64,000 bases of DNA from JAAOII01 sp965207705. GTDB taxonomy: Bacteria; Pseudomonadota; Gammaproteobacteria; CBDBNL01; JAAOII01. Position 1 is the first letter of the stretch. Each line of letters starts with the position of its first letter. The translations under genes and the position numbers were made by a program. The stretch spans positions 1,054,001 through 1,118,000 of the forward strand of contig OZ242292.1 in assembly GCA_965207705.1 (NCBI GenBank), read 5' to 3'. Below, piece after piece: positions 53,881 through 63,569 of this stretch. The notes under the pieces are model-generated. The model did not search any database and had not been told where the DNA came from. It saw nothing but the letters and a program-made list of their open reading frames with translations.

Positions 53881-55203
53881 ATGGAATTTTTCCCCTATAA
53901 AAAGGGTGCTCTGCATTGTGAGGGGGTTGCATTAGAAGATTTAGCAAACCAATATGGCACTCCTTTGTTTGTATATTCACAATCTCTCATGGAAGAACGG
54001 CTTACTGCCTATAAAAAATCTTTTGAGCCGCTAAGCGGCAAAAATAATAACCATGCCTCTATCTTTTATGCGGTAAAGGCGAATTCTAACCTTTCAATAT
54101 TGCGCTTGTTTCATCAACTGGGGGCGGGCTTTGATACTGTATCTGTAGGAGAGATGAAGAGGGCACTATTGGCGGGAGCTAAACCGCAAGACATTGTTTT
54201 CGCGGGAGTTGGCAAAAGCGCGCAGGAACTTATTTTTGCCCTGCAAAAAGGTATTGGGTGTATTAGCATTGAATCTATTGCTGAATCAAAACGTCTGCAG
54301 AAAATATGCGCGGATATGAAAACCACTGCTTCAGTGGCGGTGAGAATAAACCCAGACATAGTGGCTGATACCCATCCAAGCATTAGAACTGGCGGTAAAG
54401 AGCATAAGTTCGGAGTTCCAGCGGCACAGGCGATTGAGATTTTGCAAGAAGCAACAGCCCATCCTTATATGGAGGCGAAGGGTATTAGTTGTCATATTGG
54501 CTCGCAGATCCTAACAATAGAACCCTTTATTCTGGCGGCGCAGAAGATGCGCGAGATATATAAGCAGCTGCAATCAATGGGAATAAAAATCTCACAAGTA
54601 AGTTTGGGAGGTGGTTTTGGGGTTTCTTATAATCACAAACAAGAAAAACCGCTACCGCCAGAAGAATGGCACAAGGTCGCCGCAGTATTTGCGGACACGG
54701 ATGTAACTTTGGCACTGGAACCAGGACGTTCTTTAGTTGCTGCTGCTGGTATTTTATTAATGAAAATTGAATACTTAAAAAATGTTGGCAATAAAAAATT
54801 TGTGATTACTGACGGCGCCATGAACGATATGCTGCGTCCAGCATTGTATAATGCCTACCATGAGGTTGTTGAAGTGAAGGAAAGGCAAAGGGAAATACAA
54901 AGGGAAATGGAAAGGGAAATGCAAAGGGAAATACAAGACGCAAGCAGACAAAAAAATGAGTATGACATCACTGGTCCTGTATGCGAATCGGGTGATATTC
55001 TTGCCTTACAAAGGCAACTGACAATAGAAGAGGGTGATTTACTGGCTCTGTTAGATGCGGGTGCTTATGGGATGTCTATGAGCTCCAACTATAATAGCCG
55101 CCCACGAGCTGCGGAGGTGCTGGTAAAAAACAATGAAGCTAAATTAATCAGAAGGCGCGAGGGCTTTGACGATATGATTGCTACAGAAAAAGAGTTCATA
55201 TAG
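53881..55203 (+). CDS. lysA: Diaminopimelate decarboxylase
   Basis: LysA makes lysine from meso-diaminopimelate using PLP. The PLP-lysine motif IFYAVKANSN, the GGGFGVSY phosphate loop, EPGRSLVA and GPVCESGDIL are present, as is LLDAGAYGMSMSSNYNSRPR. A Glu/Arg/Gln-rich insertion of about 20 residues at about 334-352 breaks the conserved segment between YHEVV and ITGPVCESGD, encoded by a 12-base tandem repeat. Confidence 0.96.
   Translation: MEFFPYKKGALHCEGVALEDLANQYGTPLFVYSQSLMEERLTAYKKSFEPLSGKNNNHASIFYAVKANSNLSILRLFHQLGAGFDTVSVGEMKRALLAGAKPQDIVFAGVGKSAQELIFALQKGIGCISIESIAESKRLQKICADMKTTASVAVRINPDIVADTHPSIRTGGKEHKFGVPAAQAIEILQEATAHPYMEAKGISCHIGSQILTIEPFILAAQKMREIYKQLQSMGIKISQVSLGGGFGVSYNHKQEKPLPPEEWHKVAAVFADTDVTLALEPGRSLVAAAGILLMKIEYLKNVGNKKFVITDGAMNDMLRPALYNAYHEVVEVKERQREIQREMEREMQREIQDASRQKNEYDITGPVCESGDILALQRQLTIEEGDLLALLDAGAYGMSMSSNYNSRPRAAEVLVKNNEAKLIRRREGFDDMIATEKEFI
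54889..54936 (+). repeat. 12-bp tandem repeat inside lysA
   Basis: Four units of AGGGAAAT(A/G)(C/G)AA at 54889-54900, 54901-54912, 54913-54924 and 54925-54936 encode a repeated R-E-(I/M)-(Q/E). The unit is four codons, so copy changes keep the frame. Confidence 0.9.
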
Positions 55204-55224
55204 AGCTGAAGAATTAACCATTCT

Positions 55225-56196
55225 ATGACGAGTAAAGAAATACCCTTTATAAAGATGCATGCGCTTGGCAACGATTTTGTCATGTTAGATTGTGTTCGCC
55301 ATCCAGAACAACCCAATGCCAACACTATTCGCCAATTAGCAGACCGGAACTTTGGTATTGGCTTTGACCAGCTACTATGTTGTGAGCCGCCTCATGACCT
55401 TGATGCCGATTTCTTTATGCGTATTTACAATGCTGATGGCAATGAAGCGGAACAATGCGGCAATGGCGCTCGTTGTTTTTACCATTATGTGCGCCGCATT
55501 GGTTTAACTGCGAAGCAAGAAATAACCATTCAAACAGCTAAACGAGCAATTTCTTTAAAGGGCTCAAAAGGCGAGAAGGGCTCACTTAAGGTGGCGGCAC
55601 ATAATTCTAACAAAGCAACTTCTTCCACCAGTAATACACTTTGGGTGCGCGCCACAATGGGTAGAGCAGATTTTGCGTGGAGCAATGTGCTTAATGCAAC
55701 AATCTCAAAAAAGCAACACAACCCCGCCGAGCTGCAATCATTAGAATTAGAAGTTGCCCTTTCTGCTGGCAAGGGCAGCTCAACAAAGAAAAACGACGCA
55801 AAGTTTATTGCGTACCCTCTATCGTTTGATAATCCTCATTTAATTATAATAGTTTCCTCATTAGAAGAAGCAGAGAGGCAAGTCCATCAAGCGGGAGAAC
55901 AACTTGCCAAGCATCAATCCTTACTAAATGGCGCTAACGTGGGATTTTTGGTATGCAACAGCAAAAAGAAGATGCAACTTGTAACTTATGAAAGAGGAGC
56001 AGGTATAACTTTAGCTTGTGGGTCAAACGCTTGCGCTGCCTTTGCCGTTGCTCGCCAATTGGGCTTAGTCGCTCCGCGGGTTACCCTTGAAATGAAGGGA
56101 GGCAAGGCGCTGTTAGGTGAGGAAGATGGCGGTATATACATGGAAAGCGCGGTCCATGAAGTTTTTTCAGGAACAACTAATTTATTATTACAATGA
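55225..56196 (+). CDS. dapF: Diaminopimelate epimerase
   Basis: DapF converts LL- to meso-diaminopimelate. Both catalytic cysteines are visible: NADGNEAEQCGNGARCF and ERGAGITLACGSNACAA. The N-terminal MHALGNDFVMLD is typical. At 323 residues it is longer than the usual about 275, because of Ser/Lys/Thr-rich stretches near residues 110-140 and 185-200. It is 21 bases after lysA and overlaps the next gene by ATGA. Confidence 0.96.
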   Translation: MTSKEIPFIKMHALGNDFVMLDCVRHPEQPNANTIRQLADRNFGIGFDQLLCCEPPHDLDADFFMRIYNADGNEAEQCGNGARCFYHYVRRIGLTAKQEITIQTAKRAISLKGSKGEKGSLKVAAHNSNKATSSTSNTLWVRATMGRADFAWSNVLNATISKKQHNPAELQSLELEVALSAGKGSSTKKNDAKFIAYPLSFDNPHLIIIVSSLEEAERQVHQAGEQLAKHQSLLNGANVGFLVCNSKKKMQLVTYERGAGITLACGSNACAAFAVARQLGLVAPRVTLEMKGGKALLGEEDGGIYMESAVHEVFSGTTNLLLQ

Positions 56197-57020
56197 GTAA
56201 AAAGAAACCTATCGCCAAACCATTATCTTCAAGTATGGTGCAGGAGTACCTGCGCAACAATTTAGATTTTTTTGCCACCGACAATAAGGATATTCAGCAG
56301 CTTTTACATGATATTAAGGTGCCTCATGAGAGCGGAGCGAATACTATTTCGTTACTGGAATATCAAAATAAATTATGGCGCAAAAAAGCAATGCAGGCAG
56401 AGGAACAACAGCGCCTTTTATTTTCCGACATTAATTATAATCGCGATGTAATGTCCATCATTCATAAAGCGGCGCTGCAAGTTATAAATGCAGCGGATTT
56501 GCAATCATTATGCCGCGAACTTGAAGAAATATTTATCAAGGACTTTAAGATTGCTTCTTATAGTTTGGTGTTTTTTATTAGTTTGCCTGAGTCAAAGCAA
56601 TATACTTATAAAAGCAGAAACACAATTCCGCGTGAAGTTTTGCGCATACTGGACGACAAGAAACTCTTTTCTGGCGCCTTGCCTCCTATTATGCGCGAGT
56701 TCTTTTTTGGCGCACAGGGTAAGAAATTATCATCTTTCTTGTGCGCGCCTCTTTATAATTCACGAGGTTCTTTTGCGGTTCTTTGCCTTGCCAGTAAAGA
56801 GGAAACCCGTTTTAGTCGCGAACTATTGACAGATTATGTTGGTTTTTTGGTTGAAGCAATTCGTGTCACCATGATTCGCCATATTAAGGACTTGCGCGGG
56901 GGATCTCTTAGTGCGACTAAAGAAGTCAAGGTTACTAAAGCAACTAAGACCACCAACTCCCCTAAAACTAAAGCCAGTAAAGCTAAAACCACTAAAAACT
57001 CCAAATCATCCCCTAAATAA
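56193..57020 (+). CDS. DUF484 family protein (YigA-like, GAF fold)
   Basis: 275 residues. The start MVQEYLRNNLDFFATDNKDIQQLL, then VPHESGANTISLLEYQNKLWR, is the DUF484 signature; the remaining part resembles a GAF domain. In E. coli the homologue lies between dapF and xerC, and its function is not established. Here it sits between dapF and dapD. The last about 40 residues are a Lys/Thr/Ser-rich low-complexity tail. Confidence 0.85.
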   Translation: MSKKKPIAKPLSSSMVQEYLRNNLDFFATDNKDIQQLLHDIKVPHESGANTISLLEYQNKLWRKKAMQAEEQQRLLFSDINYNRDVMSIIHKAALQVINAADLQSLCRELEEIFIKDFKIASYSLVFFISLPESKQYTYKSRNTIPREVLRILDDKKLFSGALPPIMREFFFGAQGKKLSSFLCAPLYNSRGSFAVLCLASKEETRFSRELLTDYVGFLVEAIRVTMIRHIKDLRGGSLSATKEVKVTKATKTTNSPKTKASKAKTTKNSKSSPK

Positions 57021-57086
57021 ATCCTAGTAGGGATATGGAGCTATACCTTCTTGCATTTTCCTGATGTTTCCCTTTATAATAATTTC

Positions 57087-57911
57087 ATGGAAAAAACACT
57101 GCAACTAATAGAGGACGCTTACGAAAACCCACAAGCCCCTATAACTGAAGAGTTGCGTAACGCAATAGAAAACACTCTCAAACAGATAGGAGACGGAACC
57201 CTAAGAGTGGCACAAAAAGATGCCGCCAACTGGCAAGTTAATCAAGCGGCTAAGAAAGCAATTTTGTTGTCATTTAGAGCGCGCTCCAATCGGCTTATTG
57301 ATGGCGGCTGGGTAAAGTTTTACGATAAATTGGACACTAAGTTTAGTAATTATAGTGAAGATGATTTTCAACAATTGGGTGCTCGCGCAGTCCCTGGCGC
57401 TATAGTGCGCGAAGGCGCTTATATTGCTCCCAATGTAGTTTTGATGCCTTGTTATGTGAATATAGGCGCTTATGTTGATTCAGGAACTTTGGTAGATACG
57501 TGGGCTACTGTCGGTTCTTGCGCGCAAATCGGCAAGAATGTTCATCTTTCTGGTGGCGTTGGTATTGGCGGAGTGCTGGAACCCTTGCAAGCATCACCTA
57601 CCATAATTGAAGACAATTGTTTTATTGGCGCCCGCTCTGAAGTAGTGGAAGGGGTCTTGGTGGAAGAGGGGGCAGTGCTCTCAATGGGAGTGTACATTGG
57701 CATGAGCACACCTATATATGATAGAAGCAAAGACGAGGTTTTTTATGGCAGAGTGCCTTCTGGCTCGGTGGTTATACCTGGCTCCTTGCCAGCAGCCAAT
57801 GGCAAATATAGCCGCTATGCGGCTATAATAGTTAAGCAAGCGGATGCTAAGACCCGCGCCAAAGTGGGCATTAACCAATTGTTAAGATTTGATGAAACAG
57901 ACAACCAATAG
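57087..57911 (+). CDS. dapD: Tetrahydrodipicolinate N-succinyltransferase
   Basis: DapD is a left-handed beta-helix acyltransferase of the succinylase branch of diaminopimelate synthesis. Hexapeptide repeats such as GAIVREGAYIAPNVVLMPCYVNIG, and GGVGIGGVLEPLQASP, are typical. The ATG at 57087 gives 274 residues, the same as E. coli DapD, so an upstream in-frame TTG (57051) is not used here. It follows DUF484 and precedes ridA. Confidence 0.95.
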   Translation: MEKTLQLIEDAYENPQAPITEELRNAIENTLKQIGDGTLRVAQKDAANWQVNQAAKKAILLSFRARSNRLIDGGWVKFYDKLDTKFSNYSEDDFQQLGARAVPGAIVREGAYIAPNVVLMPCYVNIGAYVDSGTLVDTWATVGSCAQIGKNVHLSGGVGIGGVLEPLQASPTIIEDNCFIGARSEVVEGVLVEEGAVLSMGVYIGMSTPIYDRSKDEVFYGRVPSGSVVIPGSLPAANGKYSRYAAIIVKQADAKTRAKVGINQLLRFDETDNQ

Positions 57912-57919
57912 ATAATATT

Positions 57920-58297
57920 ATGAAGCAACAAATTAAAACCGATAAAGCGCCAGGTGCAATAGGACCCTATTCACAGGCAATTCGCAGCGGTAATACAGTT
58001 TATATTTCCGGGCAAATTCCTCTTGACCCTAATACACAAGAAGTGGTTGATGGCGGCATTGAACAACAGATAGCCCAGGCATTCGCCAACCTAAAAGAAG
58101 TGGCAATCGCCGCGGGCGGTTCGCTTGACCAATTAGTTAAGGTAAATGTTTATCTGATTGATTTGGCTCATTTTGCTTTGGTTAATCAATGCATGGAAGA
58201 CAATTTCAACGAACCCTATCCAGCGCGCGCCGCAATTCAAGCCGCCGCCCTGCCGAAAGGAGTGCAGGTGGAAGTTGAAGCCATAATGGTACTTTAA
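57920..58297 (+). CDS. ridA: RidA family enamine/imine deaminase
   Basis: 125 residues with the family pattern APGAIGPYSQAI, YISGQIPLDP and the C-terminal PARAAIQAAALPKGVQVEVEAI (the Arg binds the substrate carboxylate). RidA destroys reactive 2-aminoacrylate made by PLP enzymes. It is 8 bases after dapD. Confidence 0.93.
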   Translation: MKQQIKTDKAPGAIGPYSQAIRSGNTVYISGQIPLDPNTQEVVDGGIEQQIAQAFANLKEVAIAAGGSLDQLVKVNVYLIDLAHFALVNQCMEDNFNEPYPARAAIQAAALPKGVQVEVEAIMVL

Positions 58298-58376
58298 TAA
58301 TCGCAAGAATTACAAAAGTTTCAAGAATCTCAATAATTTTAGTAACCTTAATGTTTGAATGTTTGATGAATAGCCA

Positions 58377-60299
58377 ATGTGTGGAATAGTAGGTTGTATA
58401 GCCAAACGTAATGTGCGCAATATCCTTATAGAGGGTTTGCATCGTTTGGAGTATCGCGGCTATGATTCTGCTGGCGTTGCAATAATCCAAAAGCCGGAAG
58501 GGGAAGAAAAAACACAAACACAATTACATCTTCATCGGGTGTGCGGCAAGGTTGCAGCCCTTGAGGAAGAACTTAGGATTCATCGCCCCTCAGGAACGCT
58601 TGGTATTGCCCATACCAGATGGGCAACTCATGGTGGAGTGACAGTTGAAAATGCTCATCCGCATGTGTTTGATAATCGCTTTGCTTTGGTCCACAACGGC
58701 ATAATAGAAAATTTTACAGAGATTAAACAGAAGCTACAGAAGAAAAAATATACTTTTATCAGCGAAACAGATAGCGAAGTAATCGTAGTATTGCTCCACG
58801 ATTATTTTATCAAACATAAGAATCTATTGAAAGCAGTTGGCGCTATGATTAAAGACCTTGAAGGCAGCTATTCCTTGGCTATTATTGACAAGGAAAACCC
58901 GAATAATTTAATCGGCGTGCGGCGCGGTTCTCCTTTAGTGGTCGGCATGGGTGTGGAGGAGAACTTCCTTGCCTCAGACCCTCTCGCGTTACTTCAAGTT
59001 ACAGACAAATTTATTTATTTAGAAGATGATGAAATTGCAATTCTTACTGAAGATAAAGTAATTATTCAAAACTTCAAGGGTGTGGTTAGACGCCATAAAG
59101 TTGAGATTTATGACCATGGCTTCACTGCTACCGAGCGCGGTGAATATAGCCACTATATGCTCAAAGAGATTTATGAGCAGCCGCAAGCAATTAGCAACAC
59201 CCTTAGTGGCAGAATTCTGCATAATAAATTCTTGCCCGAAGTACTTGGGGAAAAAGGAAAAGAAATAATTGCAAACACTAATAACATATATATTACTGGC
59301 TGCGGCACCAGTCATAACTCGGCGCTTATTGCCCGTTATCAGTTTGAAGAATATCTTAATATTAATGTGTTCACCGAAGTCGCCAGCGAGTTTCGTTATA
59401 TGGCAAGAGCAGTGCCGCCGCAGTGCCTCTATCTTACTATTTCACAATCTGGAGAAACCGCTGATATTCTTGCTGCGCTGAAGGACATTAAAAGCAAAGC
59501 GCAAACAATAGCCGCTAACAAGAATAAAAGCAGCGACAAGAACAAGGCAAAACACATCAACAATGAAACGAACTTTTTAGCATCAGTTGCAATATGCAAT
59601 GTTCCATCAAGTACTTTAGCGCGCCTCTGCGATATTCCTCTTATAACTGCCGCAGGTCCTGAGATAGGGGTGGCTTCAACTAAAGCATTTACCGCTCAGT
59701 TAACTGCGCTACTGTTATTGCTTGGCTACTTTTTAAGTGTACGCGGCGCCAGCAAACATGAAAAAGAATTAGCGCGAGCTTTGCACAAATTGCCTGAAGA
59801 CCTTGCCGCCGTGTTAGAAACCCGCAGTCAGATTCAAGAAATAGCCGAGAGTATAGCAGATAAAAATAATGCAATGTTTATCGCGCGCGGCATGCTATAT
59901 CCGGTGGCACAGGAGGGCGCACTTAAACTAAAAGAAGTATCATATATACATGCCGAAGCATATCCAGGAGGCGAATTGAAGCACGGTCCTTTGGCATTAA
60001 TTGAAAAAAACTTTCCTACTATTGCTCTTGCCAGCAAAGGCAAATATCTCCAAAAAATGAAATCTAACATGCAAGAGGTTGTGGCGCGCGGCGGACCATT
60101 ATTTGTCTTTAACGATGTTAAGGATAAAGAGATTAGTCGCCTTGCCGAGCAGGTGGTAGTCCTGCCGCAGGTTCATCCCTTGCTGGCGCCTATCATTTAT
60201 GCATTGCCTATGCAGCTTTTGGCTTATGAGACCGCAGTCCTTTTGGGAACGGATGTTGACCAGCCACGCAATCTTGCCAAATCAGTTACGGTTGAATAA
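58377..60299 (+). CDS. glmS: Glucosamine-6-phosphate synthase
   Basis: GlmS makes glucosamine-6-phosphate from fructose-6-phosphate and glutamine for peptidoglycan and lipopolysaccharide. The glutaminase begins MCGIVGCI with the catalytic N-terminal Cys after Met removal, and HRLEYRGYDSAG follows. Two SIS domains show TGCGTSHNSA, SQSGETAD and AEAYPGGELKHGP, and the end is LAKSVTVE. A Lys/Asn/Ser insertion of about 20 residues lies in the first SIS domain (about 383-400). The 79 bases before it hold no ribozyme-like conserved core that I can see. Confidence 0.97.
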   Translation: MCGIVGCIAKRNVRNILIEGLHRLEYRGYDSAGVAIIQKPEGEEKTQTQLHLHRVCGKVAALEEELRIHRPSGTLGIAHTRWATHGGVTVENAHPHVFDNRFALVHNGIIENFTEIKQKLQKKKYTFISETDSEVIVVLLHDYFIKHKNLLKAVGAMIKDLEGSYSLAIIDKENPNNLIGVRRGSPLVVGMGVEENFLASDPLALLQVTDKFIYLEDDEIAILTEDKVIIQNFKGVVRRHKVEIYDHGFTATERGEYSHYMLKEIYEQPQAISNTLSGRILHNKFLPEVLGEKGKEIIANTNNIYITGCGTSHNSALIARYQFEEYLNINVFTEVASEFRYMARAVPPQCLYLTISQSGETADILAALKDIKSKAQTIAANKNKSSDKNKAKHINNETNFLASVAICNVPSSTLARLCDIPLITAAGPEIGVASTKAFTAQLTALLLLLGYFLSVRGASKHEKELARALHKLPEDLAAVLETRSQIQEIAESIADKNNAMFIARGMLYPVAQEGALKLKEVSYIHAEAYPGGELKHGPLALIEKNFPTIALASKGKYLQKMKSNMQEVVARGGPLFVFNDVKDKEISRLAEQVVVLPQVHPLLAPIIYALPMQLLAYETAVLLGTDVDQPRNLAKSVTVE

Positions 60300-60384
60300 A
60301 AAATGTCCGCAGTAATGACAAACTTCTTATGCGTAGTTCAATCAATGCTGATAAGAAACCTATAGGAGACCCTGCAGAAAAACC

Positions 60385-61584
60385 ATGAATTTTGCCACCG
60401 AGACAACAGAGGATTTACTTCATCTATTAGTTTCACAACCCTCAGTAACTCCAGATAGTACCAGTTGTCATGTAGAAATAGCGGGGCGTCTAAAGCAGCT
60501 AGGTTTCCAAACAGAGATGCTCACCTTTGGCAAGGTAAATAATTTATGGGCGACTTATGGTAAAGCGCCTTACTTTGTTTTTTGTGGTCATACAGATGTA
60601 GTACCCCCCGGCGATGAATCATTATGGACTCATCCACCTTTTTCCCCCACTACTGACAATGGAATATTGTATGGACGCGGGGTAGTGGATATGAAAGCAT
60701 CCATAGCTGCCATGATAATAGCCATGCGTGATTATCTATCTGAGGGGAGCGAAGACGCAGCCAAGCCCGACCAGCTGCATCATCCAGGTATAGCGTTCCT
60801 TATAACGGCTGATGAAGAAGGAGAAGCAATTGATGGAGTATCTCGCGCTCTACAAGAACTTAATAAGCGTGGAGATGGAATTAATATTAACCAATGTTTG
60901 GTGGGCGAGCCCACTAGTGAGGCATGTTTTGGCGATGCGATTAAGAATGGTAGAAGGGGCTCTATTTCTTTATCTCTAACCCTGCAGGGCAATCAAGGAC
61001 ATGCTGCCTATATAAAAAAAGAAGATAATCTATTACATCTAACAGTAGATTTTATTAACTTGCTGCTTGCCGAGGACTGGGATAAAAACATAATAAAAGA
61101 AAAACAAACCCCGCCACCAGGGACTAGCTTTAATGTAGTCAATCTGCAAGGAGTATCAGCTGCCGATAATGTTACCGCGCAGAGTGTCCGAGTATTTTGC
61201 AATTGGCGTTATGCCCCGCCTCTGGTTGATGAATTGGATAAATTAAAAAACAAGGTCTTTGATATGGCGCACAAAGCAGGATTTAGTGAATCGCAATATA
61301 AAGCAAAATGGACAGAAGGGGCTAAGCCATATTTTTGTCCTGCTGGCGCGCTGGCGACTTGCTTACAACAAGCAATAAAAGAAAGAGTTGCAACTACAGC
61401 TAAGCTAACCACTAGCGGCGGCACCTCAGATGGTAGATTCTTTCCTGATTATGGAGTTGAAGTAGTAGAATTTGGTCCGCGCAACGCCACTATACACTGT
61501 GTTGATGAATGCTTGCCTGTGGATGAAATTAACCAACTTACGCAAGTTTATCTTAGATTTTTGCAGCTGCTTTTTGCGGGTTAG
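60385..61584 (+). CDS. dapE: Succinyl-diaminopimelate desuccinylase
   Basis: A di-zinc M20-family hydrolase of 399 residues that completes the succinylase branch. Metal ligands are visible in CGHTDVVPPGD, GRGVVDMKAS, TADEEGEAIDG and near the C-terminus in HCVDECLPVDEINQL. A Shine-Dalgarno AGGAGA lies 17 bases before the ATG. It ends the lptM-lysA-dapF-dapD-ridA-glmS-dapE run and converges with the znuB-like gene. Confidence 0.96.
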   Translation: MNFATETTEDLLHLLVSQPSVTPDSTSCHVEIAGRLKQLGFQTEMLTFGKVNNLWATYGKAPYFVFCGHTDVVPPGDESLWTHPPFSPTTDNGILYGRGVVDMKASIAAMIIAMRDYLSEGSEDAAKPDQLHHPGIAFLITADEEGEAIDGVSRALQELNKRGDGININQCLVGEPTSEACFGDAIKNGRRGSISLSLTLQGNQGHAAYIKKEDNLLHLTVDFINLLLAEDWDKNIIKEKQTPPPGTSFNVVNLQGVSAADNVTAQSVRVFCNWRYAPPLVDELDKLKNKVFDMAHKAGFSESQYKAKWTEGAKPYFCPAGALATCLQQAIKERVATTAKLTTSGGTSDGRFFPDYGVEVVEFGPRNATIHCVDECLPVDEINQLTQVYLRFLQLLFAG

Positions 61585-61652
61585 ATTCTGTAGATAGTGA
61601 GGGTAAAATTTACCTAACGAGATGAGTCGTATTCGTCCCTATTATTAGCTTA

Positions 61653-62435
61653 TTAGCTACACACTTTTTTTGCTATCTGACTTATGGCAAATAGTATCCC
61701 GCCAGTAACTGCGGCAGTTGGCGATGCCGGTAAATCTAATAATAAAGCGCCCCCCAGCCCGACAGCAAGTAGAATAACAGCAACTATGATGCTAGCGATA
61801 ATCATTGCATAAGGACCTTTAACCCATGGACGCACTGTAACAGCAGGTATAACCATCAAGGTGTTCAACAGCAATAGCCCCACGGTCTGCACGGTTACGC
61901 TAACAAACAAAGCTAAAATTAGCAAGAAAATTAAATCGGCAAATTTAGTTCCCCATTTCTCCGCATCGGCTATTTCGGGCTGTGCAGTTATTGACAGCAA
62001 GGGCCTGCGTAGCAACCATAGCCCTGCCATAGTAATTATTCCAACGCCACTTTGCCACCATATATCGCTAAGAGTTACAGTAAGCCATTCCCCCAACAGA
62101 TAAGAAAGTAAATCAACTTTTACCTGAGCAATACTTATGATAATAATCCCGGCCCCTAAAAAAACATGAGCTGTAAGCCCCAGCATGGCATCTGTTGCAA
62201 GTTCGCGTTGCCGTTTCATTAGCCATAGAAAAGCGCAGATGCATAAGGCGCTGGCTAGAATACCAATAATAGGATTAATTGCGAAGAAAAAAGCTACGGC
62301 TAACCCAAGCACAGAAGCATGAGCCAAGGACTCGGCAAAAAATGCCATCCGCCGCCAAAAAATAAAACACCCCAGAACCCCTCCAGCCGGCGCTATAATT
62401 AAGGCAATAACCCAGGATAGAATAAATAGCTCCAT
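61653..62435 (-). CDS. Zinc/manganese ABC transporter permease (ZnuB-like)
   Basis: A 260-residue membrane protein of the ABC-3 family with about eight helices. Family segments PAGGVLGCFIFWRRMAFFAESLAHASVLG at the start and LLLLNTLMVIPAVTVRPWV near the middle are clear. ZnuB imports zinc together with ZnuC and ZnuA, but neither partner gene is in the window. The preceding gene on the same strand is an unrelated membrane protein. Confidence 0.87.
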   Translation of the reverse strand: MELFILSWVIALIIAPAGGVLGCFIFWRRMAFFAESLAHASVLGLAVAFFFAINPIIGILASALCICAFLWLMKRQRELATDAMLGLTAHVFLGAGIIIISIAQVKVDLLSYLLGEWLTVTLSDIWWQSGVGIITMAGLWLLRRPLLSITAQPEIADAEKWGTKFADLIFLLILALFVSVTVQTVGLLLLNTLMVIPAVTVRPWVKGPYAMIIASIIVAVILLAVGLGGALLLDLPASPTAAVTGGILFAISQIAKKVCS

Positions 62436-62526
62436 TATTTTTTGCCAGCTATTCGCTGCGAAGTATAATTATTTAAAAGCAGAGGTATAACCGCATAGCA
62501 GAGGAGAACTGCGTAGCAATAATTAT

Positions 62527-63561
62527 TTATTCAACAGAGTCGTTATCCTGGATTGCTGGAGTTGGCACGTGTTTTTGCAGCACTCTTTGTAAAATCCAGA
62601 AATCTAAGACACAATAAATAAATCCTATAATCAATCCACTAACCGCTCCATTAGCAGCTCCTATAATTGCTCCAGCAACCCCGCCCGTAATAATATTAGC
62701 GCTTTTTGCTTGACTGAGAAATTCAGCTAAAACTGGCGCGTTCAATACATAGGATGCTGTTCCTTTAGCGCTTTGCACAATAGCATTGGCGTTGAAGGAC
62801 TCAACGAAGCTATTAATTTCTGCTCCCGCATTGTAACTTAAGCTGGTTGCGGACGTTGTGGAAGTAATGTTCACTAAAGAGTCAAGGGTAATTTGGTCAA
62901 GGGCATGGTTAACCTTGCCGCTTATGCTGCCGCCTATCACTCCATAAGAGGAATCAACTGCCGCTTGTAAAGAAAAAGAATTGATATATTGACTAAGTTC
63001 TGCAACGAGCGTATTAATTATAGCAACATTACCATGTTCCCCCAAAAAATAACCTATTACTCCGCCCAATCCAAGCCCAATGATAGCGCTAATTCCCAAG
63101 AGAAATACTGCATAAAGCATTAAATATGATTTCATAAATCTCCAAAAACTGAGTTGGCTGAATTCATCTTCTGTAATATTTCTTAACTTTTTCCAAACTA
63201 AAAATATTATGATGCCGCTAATGATATCCCCCGTAAATGCCGCTAATACCAATGCCAATATGAAAACTATAATTCCTCGTCCCGGATGTTCGCCCCTAGA
63301 GCAGCCAATTATGGCTCCACGTAAGGTACCAAGCAGCAAACCTATAATAGCAAAAGAAAGGGCGCCACCAATTACACCAATAGGAATGGCAGCCAAAGCA
63401 TACCAGGCGAACTCTGGCGCCAGTAATGCGCCCAGTAAAATCAATAAGGAAAAGGAGATGCCAGCCGTTGCTCCCAAAATAGCCCCTATAATTGCGCCAA
63501 CCGAAGCATAAACAGTGGCACCGCCGCTAATAAAATCAGTAATTTTATAAGTTGTATTCAT
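62527..63561 (-). CDS. Glycine-rich polytopic membrane protein, unknown
   Basis: 344 residues that I do not recognise. About eight hydrophobic segments are rich in glycine zippers (GAIIGAILGATAG; GGVAGAIIGAANGAVSGLIIG), forming an N-terminal cluster (about 10-175) and a C-terminal pair (about 285-330). Between them lies a Ser/Thr/Asn/Val-rich region without charge clusters. There is an N-terminal STATE of probable cytoplasmic origin but no signal peptide. A TATAAT lies 8 bases before the ATG. Such proteins may form oligomeric membrane channels, but nothing here shows that. Confidence 0.6.
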   Translation of the reverse strand: MNTTYKITDFISGGATVYASVGAIIGAILGATAGISFSLLILLGALLAPEFAWYALAAIPIGVIGGALSFAIIGLLLGTLRGAIIGCSRGEHPGRGIIVFILALVLAAFTGDIISGIIIFLVWKKLRNITEDEFSQLSFWRFMKSYLMLYAVFLLGISAIIGLGLGGVIGYFLGEHGNVAIINTLVAELSQYINSFSLQAAVDSSYGVIGGSISGKVNHALDQITLDSLVNITSTTSATSLSYNAGAEINSFVESFNANAIVQSAKGTASYVLNAPVLAEFLSQAKSANIITGGVAGAIIGAANGAVSGLIIGFIYCVLDFWILQRVLQKHVPTPAIQDNDSVE

Positions 63562-63569
63562 AATGCAAT

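Noticed and set aside
58298..58376. glmS ribozyme
   Set aside because: The gap before glmS is only 79 bases and lacks the conserved core; the ribozyme is mainly found in Gram-positive bacteria.
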